Below are positions 11,214-25,100 of a stretch of DNA of 64,000 nucleotides, one piece after another. Within the stretch, counting starts at the first letter, position 1, and each line of letters starts with the position of its first letter. Location of the stretch: the NCBI GenBank assembly GCA_000827495.1, contig KN817524.1, forward strand, positions 250,262 to 314,261, given 5' to 3'. A model generated the notes under the pieces. That model was given only the letters and a program-made list of their open reading frames with translations, was not told the DNA's origin and ran no database searches. The translations under genes were made by a program, and so were the position numbers. This DNA is from Hypholoma sublateritium FD-334 SS-4 (lineage: Eukaryota > Basidiomycota > Agaricomycetes > Agaricales > Strophariaceae).

Positions 11214-12140
11214 ATGCTTCCCCTTCCTTCCCTATTCCGCAATGTCCCCCGCTGTGCACCGTTCTCTGCACGCGGTCTCACCTATTCAAATGTTCTCTCA
11301 AAATCATGGGACAACAACTCTGTTTCTATTAACGAACTGCGAGCGGAGGCTAAGAGTCGCGGCCTTTCTACGTACGTCTCCACATCCCCCGGCCAGACTT
11401 CTATTAAGTTTCCTAAAGCAGAGGCAGCAAATCGATTCTAGCCTCAAGATTAGCAGAGCACGAAAAATCTACCAGCGCGATTAACATGGCGGGATCCCGG
11501 GAGGCGTCTACTCTCAGCTCAGCGCCCACAACAAGAAATATTGCAAAATCCGTTGTTGACGTTGTGGGAGCGCGAGAAGCCTCGTCTCTGAGCACCACAC
11601 CGTCGTCTCCGTCAGCGAATCCTACAAAAGCTCCAGGCAATCCTGAACCACCTGTAGTCCCAACCGCACCCTACAGACTCGAGATACACTTGCCTGATCT
11701 CTCGCTGCGCGCGCCCTTCCCACCTGTCGAACCTGTACGTATGCAGCCTCTTTGGAGGCTTTCTTTTTGACGCGTGTCTACTCGCTCCGAGTCGCGTGGT
11801 CACTCGCGCCCCTCATACGCGTTATTAAATATGTTGCCCTAATTTGCTTACCACCACCTTTTTCTAGCCGTATGTTCCCGATTTTTGGAATTCCTCGGCA
11901 CCACCTACCCCCGTATTCGAAGAAGACCCTCTTCCAAAGGTGGTTGTAGTTGGAGGAGCAGCTACCCACCATGGGGGTGGACCCACGCATAGTTCCTTGA
12001 ACCTCCAGTCAGACGAGGAGAGCAGCCCTACCTTGCACTCGGAGCGCTCAGATAGCTTCTTAGATGACATCGCAGAAGATTTAGGTCTTCCTCCTATTGC
12101 CGACAGGTTGAAGAAAGGACTTACCTCTTTCATAAACTGA
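11214..12140 (+). CDS. SAP-motif protein with a mitochondrial-type N terminus
   Basis: The first exon begins MLPLPSLFRNVPRCAPFSAR, an Arg-containing amphipathic stretch free of acidic residues that looks like a mitochondrial presequence. It is followed at about residues 38-70 by a SAP-like helix-turn-helix motif: INELRAEAKSRGLST, then RGSKSILASRLAEHE after an intron. The intron runs from GTACGT near 11371 to the acceptor CTAAAG, and only this choice joins the SAP motif in frame. A Ser/Thr/Pro-rich linker, a block YRLEIHLPDLSLRAPFPP and, after a second intron, PYVPDFWNSS follow. The C terminus is DDIAEDLGLPPIADRLKKGL. SAP motifs usually bind DNA or RNA, so a role in mitochondrial nucleic-acid handling is possible but only inferred. 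I recognise the motif, not the gene. Confidence 0.7.
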
Positions 12141-12517
12141 TGATGATATGTATGTCGCACATCTATGTAATGTACGCGCATCCATGCCACAGATTACATC
12201 CGATTGAGAGGCTACGGGAGGCTACGTAGCAGTTAAACTTAGATTCGAGAATTTTATTTCTGCATCAAATGAGAAGCGTGAGAGTGTGATGCAATTGACT
12301 ATTGCAATATTCACGCTTCAGGCCTTCAGGACTTGTTCAGGACCGTCACGTAAGTTTCACAAAAGGTTGGCTCGTAATCCAGTATCTAGATACAAATATA
12401 AGTGTATTGACACCGTTTCTTGAAGTAGCGCCGTTTGCACATCCAGATCTGGCATTTTTGCTTCGATCCTTCTTTCGAGCTCAAAAACCGCTCACCTCGT
12501 CCTGGTGCAGTTCAAGA
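12141..12517. other. intergenic region 5' of TRM1
   Basis: No gene supported. The TRM1 frame is open upstream to 12302, but the first residues typical of Trm1 ([12 protein letters not shown]) follow the ATG at 12518, so the upstream part is taken as leader. Confidence 0.3.
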
Positions 12518-14918
12518 ATGTCTACCAATGTCGCGAGTATCGAAATCCCCGACGGGATGCGTTTGCACACAGAAAACACGTCGAACATCCTGCTTGACGC
12601 TAACGAGGCGTTTTTGAATCCTGTGCAAGAGTTCAATCGCGATATGAGCGTCGCGTGTATCACCGTCTGGAGCGAGGAACTAAACCGAACCAAGGAAGAA
12701 CGCTGGAGGAAAGCTCAGGAAAGGAAGGTGGATCAGAAAAGAGTGCTGAAGAAGGCGAAAAGTAAGTCCGACCTGCTTGTATCTCGGTATTTGGAAGACA
12801 ATTAAGTTATCGACAGTCGACGGAACCTCTGTTAACTCGAAGGCAGATACGCCCGGAACTTCCACTGACAGTGCTCCGTCAGAACTAACATCTACAGGGA
12901 CAGAGGAAGCCACTACGACCCAGGTCAGAGAGGTACGGGATAAAGCTGTTTTATCTACATGAGCTCATCCTTTCGCAGTATAAACCGAACAAGTTCACTC
13001 TTTTGGAGGCTCTATCCGCAACCGGACTACGTTCAATCCGCTATGCGAAAGAAATCCCGTTGATCAAGTGAGATTTTTCTCTCTGTCGAATCTTTTTCAT
13101 GCTAATCACGTTTCAGACGTGTTATCGCGAATGACCTTTCCCCAGGCGCGGTCGAAGCGATGAAGCGTAACATTGCTATCAACGGCTTCGCATTACCTGG
13201 AACCTCCTCGCAAAGCGAGTCTGTGGAAACATCTTCAGATGTCTCACTACCACTAGTTGAAGTCAATGAAGGAGATGCGTGGTACATTTTGGAGACTTGT
13301 CATAGTATTTCTGCCACTGAGTTTTTGTTGTCAGTTCGCTAATGTACAGTCATCGAGAGGAGCGCAAACGAGTTGACGTTGTCGACCTGGATCCGTATGG
13401 CACAGCTGCGCCGTTTATCGACGCTGCTGTTCAATGCATTTCTGACGGAGGTAAGTTTTTCTTTTCATATTCACATGCTCACTCACTAATGAATTATGAA
13501 AGGGTTACTGTGTGTGACATGTACCGACCTTTCTGTTCTTGCAACCACAAATTTTCCTGAAAAATGGTGAGGAATAAGTCGAAGCATGTTTAAGGAGCAT
13601 CCCTAACAAGATCTACGTAGCTTCTCGAACTATGGCGGCATCCCTGTTAAAGCAGAATACTGCCATGAAGCCGTGAGTTTGTGTCTACTTTTTGTTGTCA
13701 TTTTTGTCGCTTATACCTCGAAAAGGCTCTACGTCTCCTTCTACATACATTATCCACTTCCGCTTCAAGATACGGCCGCTACATTGAGCCTTTATTGTCG
13801 CTTTCCATTGATTTCTACGTCCGCGTCTTTGTCCGGATACAAACTTCCCCCATAGAAGTGAAAAAGTCTCTAGCGTGCGTCATATTCAATGGTATGGTGA
13901 ATTTAAAAATTTGACCCTCTTCTGAGTACAGGAAAAATTCTATCTTCTACATCTGCGCAACATGCCAATCGCATTACGAGCAGCCCCTGGGCAAAATGGT
14001 CATGAAGACTTCCGAGTCCGGAAACGTGAACCTCAACTTCAAAACCAGCGCCGGACCACCCGTATCAGAGAAATGCCCAGAATGCAAATCTAATCTCCAT
14101 GTGCGCCTGTTTTTGCCCCCTGAATATCATAGTATCATACTCACAGCTACGTTCAAAGCTTGCGGGCCCCATGTGGTCCGGTGCCCTCCACGACGTTAAT
14201 TTTGTTACAAAAGTGGTCGAGCACGTCGGGAAGAAAGAAGATCATTATGGTACCGTGTCTCGCATGAAAGGCATGTTGACTGTCGCGAAGGAAGTCAGTC
14301 GGACGATATATGCTGTAGTTTGTCTATAACTGACAATCTACCAGGAACTCAATACGCATTTCTACTTCACACCCAGTCGAATTGCCAGTTTCTTCCACTG
14401 CGAAACACCTTCACTAGATGAAGTTGCGTACGTATAATGATTACTGTCGTTCCCTTTCATTATTGTTCACAATCACTGCGATAGTTCTGCTCTACTCAAT
14501 GGTGGTCACAAAGTGTCGCGCTCTCATGCATGCCCAGGATCATTGAAGACAACAGCATCCCATCGACAGTTACACGACATCTATCGGTCATGGATCAAAA
14601 TCCACCCGGTCAAGATGGAAAACATATCAGAAACGTCACCGGCGCGCCGATTGTTGGCTATCGAGAACCTGTATGTCTATTTCCATCTCTTTGCCGTGGT
14701 CTTACTGAGCGCTTCTTTCTTGATTCAATAAATTTAGAGATGAAGCGGACTTTACACCCCACCCAGAGACGTTGGGCGCACTTGAGAAAATTCGCCTCGT
14801 CCGATACCAAGAAAATCCTCGAGGCTGGGGACCTGGAAAGAAGGCTAACACTGCCAAGCCTGAATTGAAGAGGAAACGGACATCAGAAGTTTTGGACGCG
14901 CCTCCGGCAAAACATTGA
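12518..14918 (+). CDS. TRM1: tRNA (guanine26-N2)-dimethyltransferase Trm1
   Basis: Makes N2,N2-dimethylguanosine at position 26 of cytosolic and mitochondrial tRNAs using SAM. Recognised blocks in order: [10 protein letters not shown] (near residue 10), [32 protein letters not shown] (SAM-binding motif I), [30 protein letters not shown] (the DPYG catalytic-site signature), a zinc-ribbon-like pair CATCQ and [37 protein letters not shown] and [14 protein letters not shown]. The C-terminal tail is basic ([11 protein letters not shown]), a possible nuclear signal. An acidic/Ser/Thr-rich insert lies after residue 95. About ten exons are inferred, and the last ends with the stop at 14916-14918. The start at 12518 gives the expected N terminus. 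Assignment is firm. Confidence 0.93.
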
Positions 14919-15231
14919 CGTTGATGGTTTGACATGTAAAAGTTCTCAGCCTCAGATCATAAAACGTGGCGACCGTATGTAACGGAGGTATCATCACAAA
15001 TTGCATCATGCTACCACCATGATTAATGTATATTGCGCACCAGGAATATCAGTCAAGATGTCGTGGCAGATAGGAAAACTATAATACAAATGCGGGTTAT
15101 CCTTGATGGAACATAGGCTAGAGAATAGCGAAATAATTTAGTCCGAGTGATGAGAGCAGCACATGAAAACCAGAGGCATCAAGAACAGAAGGAGTCCTAC
15201 ATATATAGAGTACGTCAAATCGGTCAGTGGT
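14919..15231. other. convergent 3' region, TRM1 and STE11
   Basis: About 310 bp between two stop codons on opposite strands. Nothing coding is supported; it presumably holds both 3' UTRs. Confidence 0.35.
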
Positions 15232-18200
15232 TCATTTTGACTTTGCCAAAACGACCCAGGGATGCTGCAACAACTCTGTTGCTGTCGGCCTAGCTTCATG
15301 GTCGATCTCAAATGTCTTGCGTAAGAAGTCTTGTGCATCAGATGATATATCCGAAGGAATCGTTGGTCGGGCAGAAGACCCAATCTGGAAAGCATAAGTA
15401 TGTTATGTTAAAGCCAACCAGAAATTTCGAATAAGTTACCTTGAAGATAGCTTGCATTTGAGTGAGTTGTGCCCAAGGATGCTCTCCGGTAAGCATTTCG
15501 ACAACCAGGCACCCAACACTCCATATATCCGCCTTGCGGGTGTGGCCTGTTTGCTTCACGACTTCTGGTGCCATCCAGAAAACGGAACCTTGCAGCGACG
15601 GTCGATTGATGCGATTACCGGTTAATAGGTCTTTATTATCAAGTAAGCACCGTTAGTGGTATGAAGACGCCGATAATAAGAGAATCTTACTGTCGTCAAC
15701 TTTTTTGGAAATGCCGAAATCAGATATCTTGATCCCACCCTTATTATCGACAAGGATATTCGCCCCTTTAATATCACGATGAATGATGTCGCGCTCGTGT
15801 AAGTAATCCAGCCCTTGCAGAATTTGCCTAACGAAGTTCTTCACCAGAGGCTCTTCGAAGGCGCCGTAGTTTCGTAGTAAGGCGGTCACAGACCCACCGG
15901 GAACGTATTCAAGGAAAATGTTGAGGCATTCGTCATCAATAGATGAGTCTATGGGTATTATCAGCCATGATTTAGACTGGATGTATGCGAAAGTACGAAC
16001 AGAGATATTGGACGATGTTCTCATGTTGGAGGTTCTTGAGTAACTCAATCTCGCGTTCAAGCGCATTCAGCATGCTCTTTTTGCGTTCCTGATTGGGAGC
16101 AGAGCCTGTCGGGAGCTCGACTTGCTTAACGGCCATAAGCAACCCGCTAGATGCGTCCATTCCCAGATAAACCTTTCCAAAGGACCCAGCCCCAATGAGA
16201 GCACCCTTGATCCATTTATTTGCTAAACAAAACGTGTCAGATCAGATCGACATCACAAATAACAAGTAAAACGTACCTGTCTTCGCATTGACGACATTCC
16301 GAATGCAGCCATTCTCATCCACATCGAGGCTTAGTTCTTCCTCCTCTCGCAAGGTCTCGTCTTCATCGTCGTCAGAGGTATCCACATCATCCGAGGTCTC
16401 TGCTTCAGCGTCGATGTCGCTATCACTGTCCGCAACGGCCTTCGGCACTATATTCTCGATTTCACTGTCCACCTTAGTCCAGCCGTCGAGGTCGTCTTCG
16501 CGTTCATGTGGCTTGCCGACGCGGTTCTCAACTTCGGCCGTGATTTCGTCCACCGTCAGCAAACTGGCGGTATCGGACCTGTCGCGCTTGCTGCGCAGCT
16601 CCGTCATATAACTCATGCGCTTGGAAGCAATGGACGTCGCCCGCGATATGGGACGGCGGTTAACTCCTTCGATAGACTCAGTGAGAGACTCTGTCGGAAA
16701 AGGTATTGGGGGGAGGAGCTGTGGCGTCCTTTCCTCGTCAAGGGTAAGATCGACGGAGCGACCGTCGTCCGTGGAGAGCGACATCCGGGGCAGGTCGTCA
16801 GTCGTCTCAAAGACATTGTATTTGTCGGGAACAGGGGGCGGGATGGTGGATATCGAAGAGCGTGGCGAAAACGACCGCCTGCCCGAGCTTTGGCTGGTGC
16901 TATACCGTTGGTTATACGACGCGACGCTCTCGCGCCGGCGCATCATACTATGGCGCGCAGTGCGCTGAAGCACCTTCTTCTCGGTGTTGGGGAAGTATTC
17001 TGTCAGATGGTTCGTGATGAGCTCGCTAGGCGGACGTTGACCAAAGAAGCTCCGGAGTTTGGATGGCCGCTTCGCATTCTGCGCGGCGGAGGGACTTAGG
17101 CGTCCGCCAGGCGATGACGGTGGCTCCAGCGCTTTTTCTGGATCCGGCACACCGAGGCCGCTGAGAATGCTGATAGAGCTGGCGCGTTTCGTGTTTCTTG
17201 ATGCTACTGTCGATGCCGGGCTTGTACTCCGGTCATCAACTCTGCGCGTTCGCCTGAGAATCAAGCCGTATTCCCGAGTAGGGTGATCTGGGGCATGACA
17301 TATCGAAAGGAGTTCTGCCTCGGTCAAAGGTTGGGCTATAGGTGTACGTTAGATTCAGTAACCGTGTTCGAAGGAGACCGGGGCAAAATACCTGGTCCGT
17401 CTTCTCCACCCATGTCCATGTACACACCCCATCCGTCAACCAACAGACCACCTTCCTCCGTTTGAGATGCCTCCATATGGTCATCGTTCCTGAAATTCCC
17501 TTTACCAAACTTCTTCAACACTCTCTCGAGCACTTCGATGCCTCCAGTACAAGCAGTAACATCGATAGTTGAGGAGTGGCCATCATCAGGCAAGACAAAC
17601 TTAACAAGCTTTCTGCGCAAGTCATCAAGACTGTATTGCGTGTTTGCAGAGCTACCCGAGTTGAAAGGCCCGCGCCCAACGGTGTAACCTTGTGTTGGCG
17701 GCGACGGAGTAGGAGGAGAATGATGTGCAGAAAATGACTCATCAATCGGAGAAAGATTTGTTGCGAGATTTGATGGTGGGTGTAGCGCCGCTTGTGGATT
17801 GGCGTATGGATGTGAATTGGTCGCGAGCCTCTTGCTGGGTGAGGCACCGTTGAGGCCGGCATTACTGCGTCCGGCGGATTGGTTGGGCTGTCGGAGACGG
17901 GCGGGTGGGACAGGCGAGATCGCCCGTGCTAGTGGTTTGCCTCCTCCGGGATTTCCAGGACGAGGGTCGGCAGGGAGGTGGTGGTTTGTCCAGTTAGTCG
18001 AGGATGGTGTCAGATGGCCTGACTGGGGCGGCGGCGGCGGGGGCTGGGATGTATATGATGGGGCATCCTGTGGTGGCGTATTCGACCATTGGTGAGAGCG
18101 ATTCGAACCACGACTGGGGGGTAAAGGCGGTTGCCCACGCGGAGGAGGAGGGAGGGGAGGTAGACCGGGGCGAAGGCCCGGAGTGACGGAATGCGCACTG

Positions 18201-18877
18201 CTACTGGGAGTACTCAATTGATTATTCAGTGGTGGCGTAGCCTGGGTCGGCAGCGGTAGCGGTCGGATCGGCGGGTTGTTAGTGCTTCTAGCAGAGTCAG
18301 GTTGCTCGCGAATGATAGCGGGGAGATCGCCTCTGTGCGCGTTGGCATTGAGCTGCAAAGGCGCCGGCCGCACATTTTCCAGGCGCCCTTTACCTGGTCT
18401 GCCACCCGACAAATCTGTCTTGTCAGAACCTGCCTTTGAGTCGTAATCCATGCTGTTATTCGCCCTGTGCGTTGGGACCAGAACAGAAGGAGACGGGAAT
18501 TTATTGGAAGCCCTTTGACGCAGAAGCTTGACCGCGTTCAAGATCCTGAGTCTATCCCCAATGCTAACAATACCCATCTCTTTGAGAGCCATTTGATCCA
18601 GCTCGAGAAGAACATCGCCCCTAATGTCATTTGCCTTGAAGGTCTCGCTGTGGCAATTGCACTTTATTTCTGTCAACCATCGCGCAACATCGTCGTCCGC
18701 CCAGGTACGCAGGAAAGCCAAATAGGACACCCCTGCCGGGGGCTCAGCGGGAACATATGGCTGGTATTTGAGGGGGTGGAGGGGTTCTGAATGGGCGAGA
18801 TTCATGAAGGAGCGTGGGGTTGGCTGGACATGGGGTGTCGGGGACGGGGGAGCTGGTGAGGTGTTTGTGGCCAACAT
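15232..18877 (-). CDS. STE11: MAP kinase kinase kinase Ste11/Byr2
   Basis: The top kinase of the fungal mating and filamentation MAPK cascade, also feeding osmostress signalling. Domain order read from the minus strand: a SAM domain ([19 protein letters not shown] to [11 protein letters not shown], about residues 45-115), a long Pro/Ser-rich linker, a Ras-association-type domain ([32 protein letters not shown]), a second disordered acidic region, then the kinase domain at the C terminus. Kinase landmarks are the glycine loop [12 protein letters not shown], the ATP lysine in [26 protein letters not shown] and [11 protein letters not shown]. The protein ends [10 protein letters not shown] with the stop at 15232-15234. 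The frame is open 78 codons beyond 18877, but the ATG at 18877 gives a conventional N terminus. It shares its upstream region with the glucan synthase gene. Confidence 0.92.
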
Positions 18878-19198
18878 GGCCTTTCTAGTGGCACACTCTG
18901 TCGAGAATGAAACTGATTGGAAAGGGCAGATATGGAAACCCTGGCAACATCTATTGTTGACCGGCCCAGGCGCCTCGTGTCCCGGCTTGCTTTGCCGCGT
19001 CCGAGAAAAGTCGTCGTGGCGGTGATGCAAACTCGACCAAACAGAAGGGGATGGGCGCTGGCCGTTGCACTCTTGAATTCTTACAACATAGCCTCGCCTA
19101 CTTTTTTCCACTATTTCTCTCGTGCGGCCTCATAGCTGACACGCCCCCATTTATTTTTCCCCTCCTTCTTATATTGTCCCACTATCTGGCCGCCCACA
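18878..19198. promoter_or_regulatory. bidirectional promoter, STE11 and alpha-glucan synthase
   Basis: A 321-bp interval between divergent start codons. The half nearest the glucan synthase is pyrimidine-rich on the plus strand (CCCCTCCTTC just before the ATG), typical of fungal leaders. No TATA box is seen. The STE11 frame stays open to 19111 on the minus strand, but that extension has no recognisable content. Confidence 0.4.
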
Positions 19199-22100
19199 AT
19201 GCGGTTGTTGGCTGTCTTCGGCGCCATCCTCTCCATAGCGCCTTGCGTCCTCTCATCGCCATACCGCGACGACCTTACGGACTACAACATTAATATAAAC
19301 CAAGATGCTACAGACCCGACCCAGTACCAGTCGACGCGGCCAAACACTACCTACACACCGTCCCCCCCAAACTGGCGTGCTCTTCCTGTCTACACAATCC
19401 TCTTAGACAAATTCGCCGATGGCGATCCTACCAACAACGACTTCTTCCAGTCCGTATACGAATACGACATTAGGGAAACTCAGCTTCGCTATGGCGGTGA
19501 TTTGAAGGGCTTGGTATCGAGATTGGACTACCTGCACGGAATGGGCATCAGGGTCATCTTCATGTCAGGAACGCCTTTTATCAACATGATATGGCAGGCA
19601 GACAGTACGTTTATATCGTTCTTTCTTTCTTTGTTGGATTACTTAGTGCGCTGAACTGCAGGTTATTCTCCCCTCGACTTCAGTGTATTGGACCCTCATT
19701 GGGGTACCATTGCTGACTGGCGGAGTACAATTGATGCAGTCCATGCTCGTGGCATGTATTTCATGGCAGATTTCACTGTTGGTACTATGAGCGATCTCCT
19801 TGGTTTCGCCGGGTGAGTATTCCTACCATCGTGCGAGCATTTTTGTCCCTGACACGTTGTCCTAAGGCATTTGAACGAGAGTACACCTTTCGACCTGAAT
19901 GAGTACAGTACTCAGTGGAAGAATCCCAATTATATTCCATGGAATTTCACCGAATATCGCGACTTCGAGGTTGGTGTCTGCTATCCTGTTTTCATTCCGT
20001 ATCTCAATCCTGCTTTCTCAGATCAGTAACGTCCGTAATACTTCCTGTCAATTCCCCGTTTTCTGGCAAGACGACGGAACAGTCGTGGAGGTTGTACAAG
20101 ACAACGGATGCATGGCTTCCGATTTCGACCAGTACGGAGATATGGAAGCTTTCGGTGTTCATCCTGACTGGCAACGTCAATTGTCAAAGTTCGCCTCCGT
20201 GCAAGATCGTCTGCGGGAGTGGAATCCAACTGTCATGGACAAAATCAAAACCTTCTCGTGCTTGACCATCAAAGCTTTGGATATCGATGCCATTCGTATT
20301 GATAAAGCCACACAAGTTACTGTGGACGCCCTCGCGACATGGGCATCAAGCACAAGAGCTTGCGCTGCAACTCTTGGGAAGACCAACTTTTTCATTCCTG
20401 GCGAAGTTACCGGTGGTGATACATTTGGCTCTTTGTACCTGTATGTCAATTTTTTTGCGGGCTTTTTAGCATTCGTCATTCATGCGTTCTATCTCAAGGG
20501 GCCGTGGACGAACACCCACTCAGAAGCCTGCAGGCTTCCTCGCTGCAGCCAATGTTACCAAGGACCAGAATGAATTCTTCTTGAGAACTGCGCCCCTCAA
20601 TGGCCTTGATGGAGTTGCCTTCCATTATTCCATCTACCGTTCGCTCACTCGTTTCTTGGGAATGGACGGAAACCTCCAGGTCGCCTTCGACATTGACGTC
20701 AACTTCGTCACCGCCTGGAATCAGATGTTCGTCAATAACGATTTCTTGAACCCGTCTACGAATGTTGTCGATCCTCGGCACATGTATGGAAGCAGCAATT
20801 TCGATGTTTTCCGCTGGCCAAGTATGGAAAGTGGCACGTTGAAGAGTGTCTTGGCCACATTCATTAACTCTTTAGTTATGCCTGGTATTCCTTTGGTAAG
20901 CAGCTTGTTCGCTTGCTTTGGCATTTCTGACAACCATATTTCTAGTTGTACTATGGGGAGGAACAGAACTTTTATCTCTACGACAATGGCGCTTCAAATT
21001 ACCTTTATGGGTGAGTTCTTTTGACAGTATTATATACAATCAGAAAACTCTAAGCATCACACTAGACGGCAAGCTATGATCAGCAATCAAGCGTGGAAGC
21101 GCCATGGATGCTACGTCCTTGGATCAGAGCAGTACTTCAACATGCCGCTAGAGAAATCGCTCATGGGCTGCCATGATGACTGGAACGCACTCGATCATTT
21201 CGATCCAACTGCCGACAGTCGCCTCATGTTTTCGCAGTTCAATCACCTGCGCCAAACATACGGTGCTTTGCAAGACGGTTTTAACCTTGTCCAAGAGGGT
21301 AACTGGACCTACTACATCGAACGTCCTGGTTCGAATGGCACCGCCACGGAGATGGGCCTATGGTCTGTTTCTCGATCAGAACTCGTGGGCTACCAAAACA
21401 TCACAGGCACCTTTACGGATGTCGTTTGGATGTTATACACTAACGAGAACACCACCAAGACGTACACGTTCAACTGCAAGCAAAGCAACTGGATATCCTC
21501 GCCTTTCAATTCCGGAGTTACACTTCGAAACTTGTTTGCGCCTTACGAAAATTATACCTTGCAAGATTCGTTGTCCAGTGCAGCCAACAACAGCCAGGCT
21601 CCCTGGATTGGTTGCTTGCCTTCAGTCACTATGGAGCCATTCAGCTTCAAAGCATTTGTTCCCCTCGCTCAGTGGACCGCGCCTCCGCCGTATATCACAA
21701 GATTCGTTCCTGGGCATGATGCTCGTCTTTTGGCCAATGCCGGAGATGTCAACGCCACAACTGTCGACATATCCCTCGAGTTCAATACGGTTATGGACTG
21801 CAATGCGGTGACACAGAGCATATCTCTCAATATGTCGTCTTCAGGGATAGGAGGCACACCATCGATCACGGCTGTCAACTGCGGTGCTGCTCAGTCCCAG
21901 AACACATCCACTCTCACCGGACTCTCTACTACGGTTTGGGCATGGAATGCAACGCTTACAAACTTTCCTGACGGTGTTCTCACCATCACTGTTACCAACG
22001 CTCCGGCGGCGGGCGGAACTGTCAATACAGGGGTATTCATTATCTATCTTTGTCACTGACGCATACTTACTTGCAAATATCTGTAGACTGTCGACCATTT

Positions 22101-25100
22101 CTTGATTAGGAAAGGTGCTGCTAACAACGTCATGGTTTTCCCAGAAAACGACTACGACACCAACTCGTCATTCACTCTTTCAAACGACAATTATTCTTTC
22201 ACCCATCTTGCATATGGCGCTGATATGTTCCGCTACTCCTGGAACTTTGGGCAAAATTGGACTAACTGGACTGCATGGGAGGATGCTACGACTATCAGCA
22301 AATCGGTATTTGAAGGCTCGGATCTGTTTTGGTCAGGAAATCACATCCAAGTGCAATGTAAGTTTTTCTACCTGCGCAAAAATATGGTCTAAATTTTATT
22401 ATCACCAGATTGGAGTCAAGCCACCCTGTCTGCAACTCAGATGATTCACGCCGACTATGGTTATTCAGGAAAACCTCGTCGCGTCCCTCAATTCCTTACT
22501 CGTGGGCCCTTCAACGATTGGGGCTTCGATTCTGGTATTACCAATCTGATGACACAGAACTCCGATGGAAAGTGGGAGCTGGAAATCATGGCGACATGGC
22601 CGACTTATGTGCAACTAAATGTTTGGGGCTTCGATGATTACTTCTACGGAGACGCGGATGGCGACGGGGTTTTGGATCGTCTACCGCCAAACAGTGTTGC
22701 ACCAAACTACCTAAACATCTCGGCTCCACCGTCACCTCATTTATCATGGTCACTCATCGTCGACGATGCCACTATGACCTGGTCGCTGCAACCTCGTGGT
22801 CAGGTTATAGTTGGTATCGTGATGTACGCTCTACTGCTTTCTATTCCCTTGATCACCGGTATCCTCGCTGTCGCTGTCTTCATGTGGACATTCTATGGAA
22901 TTAAGCATAACCAATATGGAGTCAAGGTCAAGAATCACACGAATTACTTCCCTATATTTGGCAAATCTACTACCGATCTCAAAGATTCCACACCGATGTC
23001 CGAGAAGATATTCGGTCATAAACATGCGGGCGAAATCATTGGCTGGCCCGAAGACAAGAATAAGCGTCGAAAGGTCCTTATCGCAACCCTGGAGTACGAA
23101 ATCATCGATTGGAAGCTTAAAGTCAAAATTGGTGGACTTGGTGTTATGTCGAGTCTCATGGGCAAAGCCATGACTGATGTCGACCTGATTTGGGTTATTC
23201 CCAAGGTCAAAGACCTTGAGTATCCTGCTGGTGACCCCGCCGAACCCATTGAAGTCATCATCTTCGGAGAGCCGTACCTCATCGAAGTTGAGACCCACGT
23301 ATTGGACAACATCACCTACGTCATCCTCGACAGTCCAGTTTTCAGAGCGCAAACAAAGTCCGATCCCTACCCCGCTCGTATGGACGATCTGAGCTCCGCT
23401 ATCTTCTACTCAACATGGAATCAGGCTATCGCTGCTACCATTCGCCGCTTCCCAACTATCGATATCTACCACATCAACGATTACCATGGAGCGTTGGCGC
23501 CTATCTACTTGCTCCCCAAGGTGATTCCCGTTTGTCTTTCCCTGCACAACGCCGAGTTCCAGGGTCTCTGGCCTCTTCGCACAAAAGAAGAGATGAAGGA
23601 GGTTTGTTCGGCTTTCAACATCAGCAAGGAGCACTGCACCAAATACGTCCAATTCGGCAATACCTTCAACTTATTGCATGCAGCCGCTTCTTTCATCAGT
23701 ACTCACCAAAAGAGTGTTGGCGTAGCTGGTGTCTCTGATAAGTACGGTAAACGTAGTTGGGCACGTTACCCCGCCCTATGGACTCTCAAGCATGTCGACT
23801 CCTTGCCCAACCCTGATCCTAGTGATATTGCGGCCTTGGATGAAGCGCCAATGGCAGCACGCGACGTTCAAATCGATGAAGTCGCTGAAGCCGCTCGTCC
23901 GGAGCTCAAGAGACAGGCTCAGGAATGGGCTGGAATTAGGCAGGATCCCGACTCTGATCTGTTTGTGTTCGTTGGTCGTTGGTCAAAACAGAAGGGCGTG
24001 GACTTGATTGCAGATGTTATGCCGTCGTTGTATGTTGATTTTGCCCTTAAATTCCGCTGTTTAAATTTAAGCTTATCGCTACTTTCATAGATTAGAAAAG
24101 AAACCCAGCATTCAGCTCATTGCTGTCGGCCCTGTCATTGACCTCTATGGACGATTTGCCGCCGAGAAACTTGCCCGTCTGATGGAACTTTACCCTGATC
24201 GTGTCTTTTCTAAGCCCGAGTTCACTGCACTCCCTCCCTACCTGTTTAGCGGTGCTGACTTTGCTCTGATCCCATCCCGTGACGAACCTTTCGGTCTTGT
24301 CGCTGTTGAATTCGGTCGTAAAGGTGCCCTTGGTGTTGGAAGTCGTCTTGGTGGTTTGGGTCTGATGCCCGGTTGGGTACGTCGAATTTGATCCATGCTG
24401 ACACCCATTGCTTACGATTGTCTCTTAGTGGTACCCTGTCGAGTCGAGCGCAACGAACCACATGCTTTCGCAATTGACGAAGACAATCAAAATGGCACTG
24501 AAGTCTACGGAGGAAGAGCGTGCTATTCTGCGCGCCAGATCTGCCGTTCAGCGCTTCCCGGTTGTTGAATGGCGTCAGCGCATGGAAGATTTCCACAAGC
24601 GCAGTATTTACCAAAGTCGAACATTGGCTGCTTCTAATGCATGGAGAGAATCTGATTGCGATGGCGGAGGTCTTCGTCCCATGGTCGACACGGATGACTG
24701 GAACCCCGTTACGCAGGCACAACCTACGCAACCGGAATGGGATGCTCGAAGCTTCAACGACAGCCCTGGCGTGCATACACCTGGCTCACCTGCCCAATGG
24801 AGCCAAGAAAATCTTTCTAACAACGGCAGCGACCCTCGCATAGCACAGGATGATTATTTCGCCGCAAATCGTGCTAGCACTGCTACTGAGAGCCCTGGAC
24901 CAAATACTGCCGCCGGATACAACACTTTCTTGGAGCGCGCAAATCGCACCATAGCTAAAGAACAGAAGAACGCTCCTGATCCTTTCCTAGATCCTGGTCT
25001 TGCTCCGAGTCGTCCATTCGGTGCCCATTCTCGTGTTTCTTCTGTCGAATCTATCTCCTCTATCGTTGATGAAAAATCGAACTCTCCTCTTAACAAAGCC

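Noticed and set aside
16506..17099. 197-codon plus-strand open frame
   Set aside because: It lies antisense to the disordered region of STE11, has no recognisable domain, and is explained by the codon composition of the real gene.
18878..19111. 78-residue N-terminal extension of STE11
   Set aside because: Composition is unlike the rest and has no family match; the ATG at 18877 is a normal start shortly before the SAM domain.
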